Shown piece by piece: positions 56,231 through 63,773 of a stretch of 64,000 bases of DNA. This stretch comes from Rhodobacterales bacterium HKCCE2091 (lineage in GTDB: Bacteria; Pseudomonadota; Alphaproteobacteria; Rhodobacterales; Rhodobacteraceae). Below the pieces are notes generated by a model. The model made no database searches, had not been told where the DNA came from, and worked only from the letters and a program-made list of their open reading frames with translations. The stretch covers positions 354,173 through 418,172 of the forward strand of contig WVSL01000003.1 in NCBI GenBank assembly GCA_015689685.1. Direction: 5' to 3'. Position numbers and translations under genes: made by a program. Numbering within the stretch: position 1 is the first letter of the stretch; every line of letters begins with the position of its first letter.

Positions 56231-59200
56231 ATGACGGGGCCCGGCGTCGAATCCCATCCGGGCGTCCTGCCCCCGGGAACCCGCCTACACGGCGGGTTCT
56301 ACCGGATCGAGAGCATGATCTCGTCGGGCGGCTTCGGCATCACCTACGCCGCCAGCGACGAGCTTGGCCGCACGGTCGCGCTGAAGGAATGCTTCCCCCT
56401 CGGTCTCGCGCATCGCAGCCACGGGCTGTCGGTGCAGGCCGCGGCCCCCGGCGCCGAGGAAAGCCTGACCGCCGCGCGCGCGAACTTCCTGCGCGAGGCC
56501 CGGGTGCTCGCGATGCTGGACCATCCGAACGTGGTGCGGGTGCAGACGCTGTTCGAGGAAAACGGCACCGCCTACATGGCGATGGACTTCATCCACGGCT
56601 CGGACCTCGAGATGATGATGTCCGCCGCGCCCGAGAAGCTCGACCCGCAGACCCTGCTCGGGCTCACCCGGACGCTCCTGAAGGCGCTGGCCTACCTCCA
56701 CGCCCAAGACGTGCTGCACCGCGACCTGAAACCGTCCAACATCCGCATCGACCCGTTCGGCACCCCGGTCCTAATCGACTTCGGCGCGGCCAAGCAACAG
56801 ACCGGGAACGAGACGCAGCGGGCGAGCGCGTTCCGCGTCGTCTCGGACGGCTATTCCCCGAACGAGTTCTACGTCGCCGGCGCGGCCCAGGGCCCCGCGA
56901 GCGATCTCTATTCCTTCGCCGCCACGCTCTATGCCGTCATCACCGGCGCCCCGCCCGCGGTGGCCAATGCCCGCGCGCAGGCGCTGTTCTCGGGCGACCC
57001 CGACCCCTACGAGCCGCTGGCCGGGCGCTACCCCGGCCAGGACCCGCGCCTGATCGCATTGATCGACCGGGGTCTCGCCATGCGCTACGGCGACCGGCCG
57101 ACCTCTGCCGAGGCGTGGCTGGCCGAGATCCCGGAACTGCCCCCCGCTCCGCCCCCGCTCCCGCCGGAAGACACGGCGGCCGCCCCGCGCCGCGGTCGGT
57201 TCCTGCCGGGGCTTCTGACCGGAACCGCGCTGACCGCGGTTGCAGCCTACGGCGTCGCGACCTCGGCCCCCGGTCTGATGATGCGCCTGACCGGCATGGA
57301 CAGCACGATGGAGGACATCCGCGACGAACGCGACACCGCGCTGACGGCGCTGAGTTCCGCCACCGGACGGCTGGAGATGCGCAACGCCGAGATCGACCGC
57401 CTCGCCCCGATGGAGGAACGCGCCGCGACGCTGGAGGCGGAGCTGGAAAGCGTGCGCGCGGAACTGGAAAACAGCCGGTCGGAACTGGACGACAGCCGCC
57501 GCCGGATCGACGACCTCGCCGCGGCGGTGGTGGACACGGAGGCCGAGCAGGCGCAACTCGCCGCGCTTCGCGACGAGCTCGATGCGCGGGAGGCGCAGAT
57601 CACCGAGGCCGAACGCGACCTCGCGCTTCGGGAACAGGGCATCATCGGCCTGCGGCGGGGATCGAACGAGGCCGAGCGCCTGCGCGCCGACCTCGACGCC
57701 GCGCGCGACGCGCTGGATGCCGCCATCGCCGCCCGCGCCGAGGCCGAGACGCGGCTTGCGGTGATCGAGGCCGGGCGCCCGGTCCTGCCCTGGTCGAACC
57801 CGCTGACGCTGACGCCGCCGCAGGGCAGCTTCCGGGACATGCCGGTGTTCTCCGCCGACGGCTCCAGCATCGCCGGGTTGTCCCGGCTCCAGGGCGCGCG
57901 GTCCCGGATCTCGGTCTTCGACGCCGGCACCGGCGAGCTTCTCAGCGACTTCATCTCGCCCTCGCCCTTCGACAACCGGATCCGCTTTTCCAACGGCGGC
58001 GGGCTGATCGTGGTCGACGGGGCGGGCGAGAATTCCTTCGTCGTGGACGCCCTGACCGGCGACGTCCGCGCCAGCATTCCCGGCAACCGCCCGTTCCGCG
58101 GCGCGATCACCGACGACGACCGCTGGCTGGTCATGCCCTATACCGGCGACGGCGGCGCGGGGGTGGAGATCTACGACCTCGAAGCGCCGGGAACCGAGCC
58201 GCGCCGGCTGGAGATCACCACCGTTCCGGGAGATTTCGTCCGCAGCGCCCTGTTCGTGCCCGGCACCGACGAATTCCTCGCCATCACCGACGGCCGCATC
58301 GTGCGGATGGGGATCGACGGCACGCTGGTCGAGGAGGCCGCGATCGACGGCGACGGCTATTCCTACGTCGGCTTCCCGCGCACCGGCGACCGGCTCTGGG
58401 CCTTCCGCCGCAGCGCCATCACGCCGTTCTCGGAAGCGCAGGTGTGGGACTCTCTCTCGGACCACCGGATCCTGAACGAGACCACCCGCCCCCCCTACGG
58501 CAACGTGGAGTTCAGCGCGGATTTTACCCGGATGCTCAGCTACGACCCGAACGCGGACGCCTGGCGGGTGATCGACCTTGAAGCCGACGCGGTGGTCGCG
58601 GAAGGCCGGATCGGCGGCTCCGCCTCCAGTCCGGCCGGGCTCCAGATCTCGGCGGACGGCCGCAGCCTGTTCATCGGATCGGGCGGGACGCTCGCGGCCA
58701 GTCTTCTCGACCTCGAATCCGGGGAAACGATCCAGACGCTCGGGCGAGCGGCGGACGCGGTCTTTTCCACCGATGGACGCAGCATGATGACCTGGGTCGC
58801 CGATGAAGGGCCCGCGTCGGTCTGGCGCGCCGGCATCCCGGCCGCGCCAGAGCCCGAGGCACCGGTCGACACGGCGCAGGAGGACTCCCGCCGGTCCACC
58901 GTTCCGATCGACGGGACCTGCCTCGCGTCGTTCACCGGCGGCGGGGTCACGGTGCCGCTGACCGGGGCCATCGGCGAGACCGCCCCACTCGGCGGCACCT
59001 TCCTCGACCTCGCGGATTGCGGCTTGCCGCTGTCGACGCGGGGCTTCGTGTCGGCCACGCCGGATTTCACGCTCGACATGGCCGATGGCGTGACGACCGG
59101 CCGGTTCCAGCTGTCGGTGCAGGGTTTCTGCATCAGCGCGATCATCGTCCGCGCCGCGGATCGATGGTACGAGACCGCCACCGCGAGCGTCGGACCGGTT

Positions 59201-59326
59201 CCGTTTCCCGCGGCGCGGCTCACCCTGTCGGCGGAGGAACTGTCGAGCGCGCCGATCTCGGTCTGGGCCGTTACCGAGGACCCGAGGGAGACCTGCGCCG
59301 CGACGCTTACCGTCGCGTCAACCTGA
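56231..59326 (+). CDS. Transmembrane Ser/Thr protein kinase with beta-propeller-like ectodomain, copy 2
   Basis: A 1031-residue paralogue of the previous gene. Kinase: SSGGFGITYAAS (31-42), Lys52 in VALKECFP, HRDLKPSNIRID, DFGAAKQQ, and DGYSPNEFY. One helix (LLTGTALTAVAAYGVAT, about 330-347), a long coiled coil rich in Glu/Ala/Arg (about 355-520), then about 320 residues of WD/PQQ-like blades (ISVFDAGTGELLSDF, FVVDALTGDVRAS, VEIYDLEAPG, SLLDLESGETIQ), and the same four-cysteine C-terminal domain as copy 1 (TPDFTLDMADG, CISAIIVRAADRWYE, ISVWAVTEDPRETCAATL). The propeller suggests a ligand or protein-binding sensor. It ends 9 nt from the convergent TauE/SafE-type gene. Confidence 0.92.
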   Translation: MTGPGVESHPGVLPPGTRLHGGFYRIESMISSGGFGITYAASDELGRTVALKECFPLGLAHRSHGLSVQAAAPGAEESLTAARANFLREARVLAMLDHPNVVRVQTLFEENGTAYMAMDFIHGSDLEMMMSAAPEKLDPQTLLGLTRTLLKALAYLHAQDVLHRDLKPSNIRIDPFGTPVLIDFGAAKQQTGNETQRASAFRVVSDGYSPNEFYVAGAAQGPASDLYSFAATLYAVITGAPPAVANARAQALFSGDPDPYEPLAGRYPGQDPRLIALIDRGLAMRYGDRPTSAEAWLAEIPELPPAPPPLPPEDTAAAPRRGRFLPGLLTGTALTAVAAYGVATSAPGLMMRLTGMDSTMEDIRDERDTALTALSSATGRLEMRNAEIDRLAPMEERAATLEAELESVRAELENSRSELDDSRRRIDDLAAAVVDTEAEQAQLAALRDELDAREAQITEAERDLALREQGIIGLRRGSNEAERLRADLDAARDALDAAIAARAEAETRLAVIEAGRPVLPWSNPLTLTPPQGSFRDMPVFSADGSSIAGLSRLQGARSRISVFDAGTGELLSDFISPSPFDNRIRFSNGGGLIVVDGAGENSFVVDALTGDVRASIPGNRPFRGAITDDDRWLVMPYTGDGGAGVEIYDLEAPGTEPRRLEITTVPGDFVRSALFVPGTDEFLAITDGRIVRMGIDGTLVEEAAIDGDGYSYVGFPRTGDRLWAFRRSAITPFSEAQVWDSLSDHRILNETTRPPYGNVEFSADFTRMLSYDPNADAWRVIDLEADAVVAEGRIGGSASSPAGLQISADGRSLFIGSGGTLAASLLDLESGETIQTLGRAADAVFSTDGRSMMTWVADEGPASVWRAGIPAAPEPEAPVDTAQEDSRRSTVPIDGTCLASFTGGGVTVPLTGAIGETAPLGGTFLDLADCGLPLSTRGFVSATPDFTLDMADGVTTGRFQLSVQGFCISAIIVRAADRWYETATASVGPVPFPAARLTLSAEELSSAPISVWAVTEDPRETCAATLTVAST

Positions 59327-59335
59327 CCCGTCCCC

Positions 59336-60277
59336 TCACGCCACCAGCAGGTACACCGCCGAGGCAATGATCCAGAGCGACGCCAGCGTCTTCAGCCAGA
59401 GCGAGCCGAGCAGCACCGCGATCCACTTCGCGAGGAAGCCGCCGATCACCGCGCCGGGGATGGCGATCAGCGCGATTTCCAGTCGCACGAGGCCGCTGAA
59501 ATAGTTGTCCCAGAACCCCGCGAAGACGCAGACGACCGAGACCCAGACCGCGACCGCGATGGCGACCTTGGTCGGGAAGCGGCGGAGGATGAGGTAGACG
59601 GCGAGGAATTCGCCGATGCCGACCGAGAACAGCGCCGTGACCGCGCCGCCGACCACGCCGAGGCCGAGCAGCACCCAGATCTCCCACGGGAAGATGTCGA
59701 GCCGTCGTTGCGAGGCCGCCTGGTGACGCTGGACCCAGGTGAACACCAGGAGCAGGATGCCGAGCGCCAGCGAGAACAGCTTGAAGGCGAGGATGAGCTG
59801 GTCGCCCGAGATGTCGACGAAGGCCTGCGTCAGCAGTAGCGCCGGGACACCCGTCGCGATGGGCGCCCCGGCGAGTTTCAGGAGCGTGTGGTACTCGATC
59901 TTCTCGTCCCAGGCGAGCGTGTCCTTGACGAAGATCGTGTAGGCCCATGTCAGCGCGCCGACGGACATGCCGAAGCACTGGATGGTGAAGGACACCGCCA
60001 CCGACTGTTCCGGCGCCAGCGTGGCCACGGCCCTGAGCGCCTCGGGCACCATGATGGTGCTGTCCTGCACCGCCTCGAACACCGGGACGAAGACGACCCC
60101 GCCCCCCGTCCCCGTGGCATTGGCGATGATCGCGCCGAGGATGCCGACGGGGAAGAAGAACCAGAGCCCCTGGATCACCTCGGCGGTAAGCGCCGACTGG
60201 CGGTAAAGCAGGATGAAGGCCGCGACCAGGATCGCGAGGTGGATCGGGGTCCAGATGCGAACGAGCCGGGCCATCAT
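59336..60277 (-). CDS. TauE/SafE-family membrane transporter
   Basis: A 313-residue protein with about eight or nine helices in two repeats (GLWFFFPVGILGAIIANATG followed by TGGGVVFVPVF; GLGVVGGAVTALFSVGIGEF and FAGFWDNYF). TauE/SafE proteins move sulfite, sulfoacetate or other organic anions. The start has two ATGs (60277, 60274), four nt after the previous stop. Last gene of the FHA operon. Confidence 0.88.
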   Translation of the reverse strand: MMARLVRIWTPIHLAILVAAFILLYRQSALTAEVIQGLWFFFPVGILGAIIANATGTGGGVVFVPVFEAVQDSTIMVPEALRAVATLAPEQSVAVSFTIQCFGMSVGALTWAYTIFVKDTLAWDEKIEYHTLLKLAGAPIATGVPALLLTQAFVDISGDQLILAFKLFSLALGILLLVFTWVQRHQAASQRRLDIFPWEIWVLLGLGVVGGAVTALFSVGIGEFLAVYLILRRFPTKVAIAVAVWVSVVCVFAGFWDNYFSGLVRLEIALIAIPGAVIGGFLAKWIAVLLGSLWLKTLASLWIIASAVYLLVA

Positions 60278-60281
60278 CGGC

Positions 60282-60740
60282 TCAGATCTTGCCGAACTGC
60301 GCGGCCTTGAATCGCCAGCGGATGAAGAACACCGAGAGCGGCCCGAGAAGCGCGAGGAACATCGGGATGAACACCACGGTGAAGTGCCAGATCGCCGTCC
60401 AGATCTCCGGCCCGTCGTCGAAGTCGAAACTGTCGAGCCACGGGATCAGCCCGTTCGCCGCCAGCGCCAGCGCGATGCCGAACTCGACGATCGAGAAGAA
60501 GAACTGGTAGGCGAAGGGCCAGTCCCGGTCCCACCTGAGCGTCTGCAGGAAGATGTAGACCGGGTCGAGGATCAGGCCGATCAGGAACACGGTGGCGATG
60601 AAGCGGAAGAACACCTCCATCCGCGGCCAGAACCAGATGAAGTCGTTCACCGCGAGGGCGTAGATCAACGTGATCGGCAGGCCGAGCACGATGAACAGGA
60701 GGATGCGCGTCTGGATGCGTCCTGCGAGCGTGGGGGTCAT
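60282..60740 (-). CDS. Four-helix membrane protein, unknown
   Basis: A 152-residue integral membrane protein with four hydrophobic segments (ILLFIVLGLPITLIYAL, FFRFIATVFLIGLILDPVYI, FFFSIVEFGIALALAANGLI, TVVFIPMFLALLGPLSVFFI) and a polar Asp-rich loop (DSFDFDDGPEIWTAI). Starts at ATG 60740, 49 nt after the FHA-flavoprotein gene. No family recognised. Its fixed place between the FHA proteins and the TauE-type carrier suggests a transport accessory or an electron-transfer membrane partner; both are guesses. Confidence 0.8.
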   Translation of the reverse strand: MTPTLAGRIQTRILLFIVLGLPITLIYALAVNDFIWFWPRMEVFFRFIATVFLIGLILDPVYIFLQTLRWDRDWPFAYQFFFSIVEFGIALALAANGLIPWLDSFDFDDGPEIWTAIWHFTVVFIPMFLALLGPLSVFFIRWRFKAAQFGKI

Positions 60741-60789
60741 GTCATGGCCTTTCTGGATGCCGGGAACGGGCGGGCGGAGCGGCGCGGGG

Positions 60790-62769
60790 TCATGGCGTCG
60801 ATCCTCCCATCCATTTCAGCCAGCCGCCGAGCGACCGGAACGGCGTCAGGTCCGGAACCGCGTGCAGGCGTTCCGTGACCAGGTGATCGACCGAGCGCAG
60901 GGCGGAGTATTGCAGCCCGAGAAAGCTGTCGACGGCGAGGTAGGGTCCGCCGGTGGTGATCGTCCCGGCGGCGTAGACCCGGCCGCGGTTGTTCCGCAGC
61001 CCCTCGATCTCGAAATCGTTCGACACCTTCAGGCCCGTCGGCCCGCGCTTCTCGCCCTGCTTCGACCAGGCGTGGTTGCGCGGCAGGTTGTAGGTATCGA
61101 GCAGGTCGGCGAGGAACGGCGAGCGCCGGATGTCCGCGATCAGGCCGGTGCAGTCGATCAGGAAGTGCGCGAAAAGCTCCTCGTTGTGGCCCTCGGGGGT
61201 GCGAATCAGGATCCGCACACGGTCGGCCTGGCCCTCAATCGGGTCGAGCTCCGAGATCGATCCGTAGACGACCCGATACCAGCCTTCCTCGGCGCCGCGT
61301 TCGGCGATCTCGACCCAGTCCGACCGTTCCGCCGTCGAGGTGCCGCCGAGCGTGTTCAGGATCACCCCGCGCCGCTCCTCCGACGCGCGTTCGTACTCGA
61401 ACCGCAGGTCGCCGCCCCAACAGCTTTTCGGCCAGTTGAACGGCTGGATTTCCACGTTGTTGCGCACGAGCCGCTTCGCCCGCTTGTAGACCGCGCCGTC
61501 ACGCGGCCCGAGCCGCGAGCGGATCGAATGCAGGATCTGGAGGTTCGGGTTCTTCTTGCGCGCCTCCGACAGACGCTGGATCACCCGGCTCGCGACGATA
61601 CCGCGGCCGCGGACGACGACGTAGACCGGGTCCCGCGTCTGCTCGATCGCCGCGTACATCGCGTCGTGTTCCTCGTAGGCGTTGGCGACGAGGCCGCGGC
61701 GTTCGGGGTGCTGCGCGACGAAGTTCTGGAAATCGTCGACGAAGCGGGTCGCGGGATATCCCGTCGAAAGGTGCACGACATCGGCCACGATGAACCGCAG
61801 CCGGTCGCCGCCCGCGCCCTCGCCGCGGGGCTGGTAGGCCACGACGTAGCGCCCGTCGGTGGTCTTGCGCAGGCCGCGGGCCTGGCCCTGGCGGAACATC
61901 TGCTGCCAGCCGATGCGGCGGGCTTCCACGTCGAGGCTTTCGAACACGTCGCCCGCGCGGGGCGTGTAGCTTTCGGCCAGCGTCGGTTCGCCGAAGACCT
62001 GGAAGATGCCCTTGAAGAAGCCGCGCTTGCCGACCTCGCGCATGGCGTAGCCGGGGAAACCCCAGATGTTGTCAGGCCGCGACAGCGAGTTCGACCGCAG
62101 CCGTTCGTGATCGGGGATCTGGGAATTCTTGCAGTAGCGCTGGTAGGTCCGGTACGGCACCGTTTCCGTCCCGATGGTCGCGACCTGGCCCGCCGGGATG
62201 CCGTAGCATCGCAGGTGGTCGATCCAGACGAAGGACCCGAGACCGCCGCCGACGGAAAGGAAGCGCACTTCCTCTACCGGGTGGCCCGAGGCGCGGATCG
62301 TCTCAAGCCCGATCTCAGGCGCGGAGCCGAAGATCGCGGCAAGCTGCGACACCGGGCCGGGCGGCGGCGCGCCCGCGCCCTCGACGATGCGCGACAGGAC
62401 GATCGCGGGCGGCGCCTGCGGCGCGGCGGTCCCCGGCTGCGCCTCGGCCTCGACCGGCGCGAATTCGAGCTCCCACCCCGGGATCGTGATCCGGTCGCCC
62501 GCCTCGAGCGCGACCTCGGCGACGCGGTTGCCGTTGACGAAGGTCCCGTTGGTCGATTCCTCGTCCCGCACCGCGACCGACCGCGCCGCGAGCACGAGCG
62601 ACAGGTGGATACGCGACACCGCCGCGCCGTCGAGCTGCACGTCCGCGTCGTCGGACTTGCCGACCGTGAACGTGCCGGGATCGTCGCATTTCAGGGTGCG
62701 CGCGGGTCCGGTCGGCGTGCCGTCGGGCCCGAGCTGGCGGACGCGGAAATAGACTGGAAATGAAATCAT
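60790..62769 (-). CDS. FHA domain fused to a flavoprotein-like oxidoreductase
   Basis: A 659-residue protein starting at ATG 62769, coupled to the upstream gene by ATGA. Residues about 30-110 are an FHA phosphothreonine-binding domain with all key residues: Gly37-Lys38 in TVGKSDD, Ser52-Arg53-x-His55 in VSRIHLSL, and ESTNGTFVNG (Ser72, Asn74, Gly75). From about 170 on it is a Rossmann flavoenzyme: RFLSVGGGLGSFVW (FAD loop), ADVVHLSTGYPATRF, VVVRGRGIVASRVIQRL (second nucleotide loop), FLIDCTGLI, and the FAD-closing GRVYAAGTITTGGPYLAVDS. The layout resembles lysine/ornithine-type monooxygenases and pyridine nucleotide oxidoreductases. Likely cytoplasmic, directed by binding a phosphorylated partner such as the kinases converging on this operon. 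Confidence 0.88.
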   Translation of the reverse strand: MISFPVYFRVRQLGPDGTPTGPARTLKCDDPGTFTVGKSDDADVQLDGAAVSRIHLSLVLAARSVAVRDEESTNGTFVNGNRVAEVALEAGDRITIPGWELEFAPVEAEAQPGTAAPQAPPAIVLSRIVEGAGAPPPGPVSQLAAIFGSAPEIGLETIRASGHPVEEVRFLSVGGGLGSFVWIDHLRCYGIPAGQVATIGTETVPYRTYQRYCKNSQIPDHERLRSNSLSRPDNIWGFPGYAMREVGKRGFFKGIFQVFGEPTLAESYTPRAGDVFESLDVEARRIGWQQMFRQGQARGLRKTTDGRYVVAYQPRGEGAGGDRLRFIVADVVHLSTGYPATRFVDDFQNFVAQHPERRGLVANAYEEHDAMYAAIEQTRDPVYVVVRGRGIVASRVIQRLSEARKKNPNLQILHSIRSRLGPRDGAVYKRAKRLVRNNVEIQPFNWPKSCWGGDLRFEYERASEERRGVILNTLGGTSTAERSDWVEIAERGAEEGWYRVVYGSISELDPIEGQADRVRILIRTPEGHNEELFAHFLIDCTGLIADIRRSPFLADLLDTYNLPRNHAWSKQGEKRGPTGLKVSNDFEIEGLRNNRGRVYAAGTITTGGPYLAVDSFLGLQYSALRSVDHLVTERLHAVPDLTPFRSLGGWLKWMGGSTP

Positions 62770-63635
62770 GCCCCGGTCCCCGGCTGGATTCGCGTGATGG
62801 CATCGCCGAGCCGGGTGCCGCAGTAGCGGCAGTTGCCGCCCGGATCGTGCTCGTTCATCTGGCCGCATGCGGGGTTCACGCAGACCAGGAACTTCTCGCG
62901 CTTGGGCGCGGTGATGCGGATCCGGAGCGGGCCGGCCTCGACGGTATCGAGGTCCTTCAGGGGGTGCGGCTCACCCCCCGGCAGCGCACGGCGGGAACAC
63001 AGGATCGCGTCGTCGCGCCCGGGCAAAACGGTCGAGTGCCCTGCCCCGTCGGGCCCGAGCACGGCGAGGCACCGGCTTGCCCGATCGCCGAGGCGCGCCA
63101 TCGCCTCGCGCACGCCAGCGGCCTGTATCTGCTCCATCTGGACGCCGTTGCCCTCGTCCATCACCGCGACGCAGGCGGTCGCGATGTCGAGCGGCTTGTC
63201 CTTGCCGGAGGAGCTTTCGTAGACCGCCTTCAGCCCGTCCCCGGGCGAGATCACGCGGGATATCCGCGGCAGCGCGACCTCGATGATGAGGCCCACGGTC
63301 TCGAACTGGCGCATCGCGCCGGCCGGCATGTGCTCGTGCCGCGTGCGTCCCATCGGCATCGGCGGCTGGCCCGGAACGATGCGCGCGACCCCGTTAGAGC
63401 TTTCGTCGCGGACGATGGCGGAGCCGTCGGTTTCCGGGGTGATCGTCATGTGCTGGCGCGACATGGTGCCGAGCCCCTGCCCGAACGTCACGTGGCGATG
63501 ATGGGCGTCGGTGATCCGCCCCTGCGCATCGGCCCCGACCCGCCCGATCTCAGCCGGCAGGCTGACCGTCACGGCCTGCACGAGCACCGCCCGCGTCGAG
63601 GCATCCCACACCGATATTTCAGCGGTTCCGCTCAT
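62766..63635 (-). CDS. FHA domain protein with C-terminal zinc ribbon
   Basis: A 289-residue protein. The N-terminal ~110 residues are an FHA-like domain with the expected motifs (LPAEIGRVGAD, TMSRQHMTIT, RDESSNGVAR). A middle region is mixed and lacks recognised motifs (VAVMDEGNGVQMEQIQAAGV). The C-terminus is a zinc ribbon with Cys252, Cys257, Cys269 and Cys272 (CVNPACGQMNEHDPGGNCRY, then CGTRL). ATG 63635; stop overlaps the next gene's ATG. First complete gene of the operon, preceded by a palindrome. It may be an adaptor that links a phosphorylated protein to the flavoprotein. Confidence 0.85.
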   Translation of the reverse strand: MSGTAEISVWDASTRAVLVQAVTVSLPAEIGRVGADAQGRITDAHHRHVTFGQGLGTMSRQHMTITPETDGSAIVRDESSNGVARIVPGQPPMPMGRTRHEHMPAGAMRQFETVGLIIEVALPRISRVISPGDGLKAVYESSSGKDKPLDIATACVAVMDEGNGVQMEQIQAAGVREAMARLGDRASRCLAVLGPDGAGHSTVLPGRDDAILCSRRALPGGEPHPLKDLDTVEAGPLRIRITAPKREKFLVCVNPACGQMNEHDPGGNCRYCGTRLGDAITRIQPGTGA

Positions 63636-63689
63636 CCGTCCCTCTTCTATGCGTCGCCGGGCAAAATGCCGAACCCCGGCCTGGCTGGA

Positions 63690-63717
63690 TTAAAGCGCAA
63701 GAATTCCTTGCGTTTAA
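63690..63717 (-). promoter_or_regulatory. Palindrome upstream of the FHA operon
   Basis: Near-perfect inverted repeat: TTAAA-(G)-CGCAAG on the left (63690-63701) and CTTGCG-TTTAA on the right (63707-63717) around AATTC. Eleven pairs with one bulged G. It is centred about 68 nt upstream of the FHA/zinc-ribbon ATG, where an operator would lie; a hairpin in the mRNA leader is the alternative. Confidence 0.55.
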
Positions 63718-63773
63718 GACATTTCTTCTTCAACGGGCGGCGCCCGTGGCTCACGTAACCGGGAGCCGGTGTT

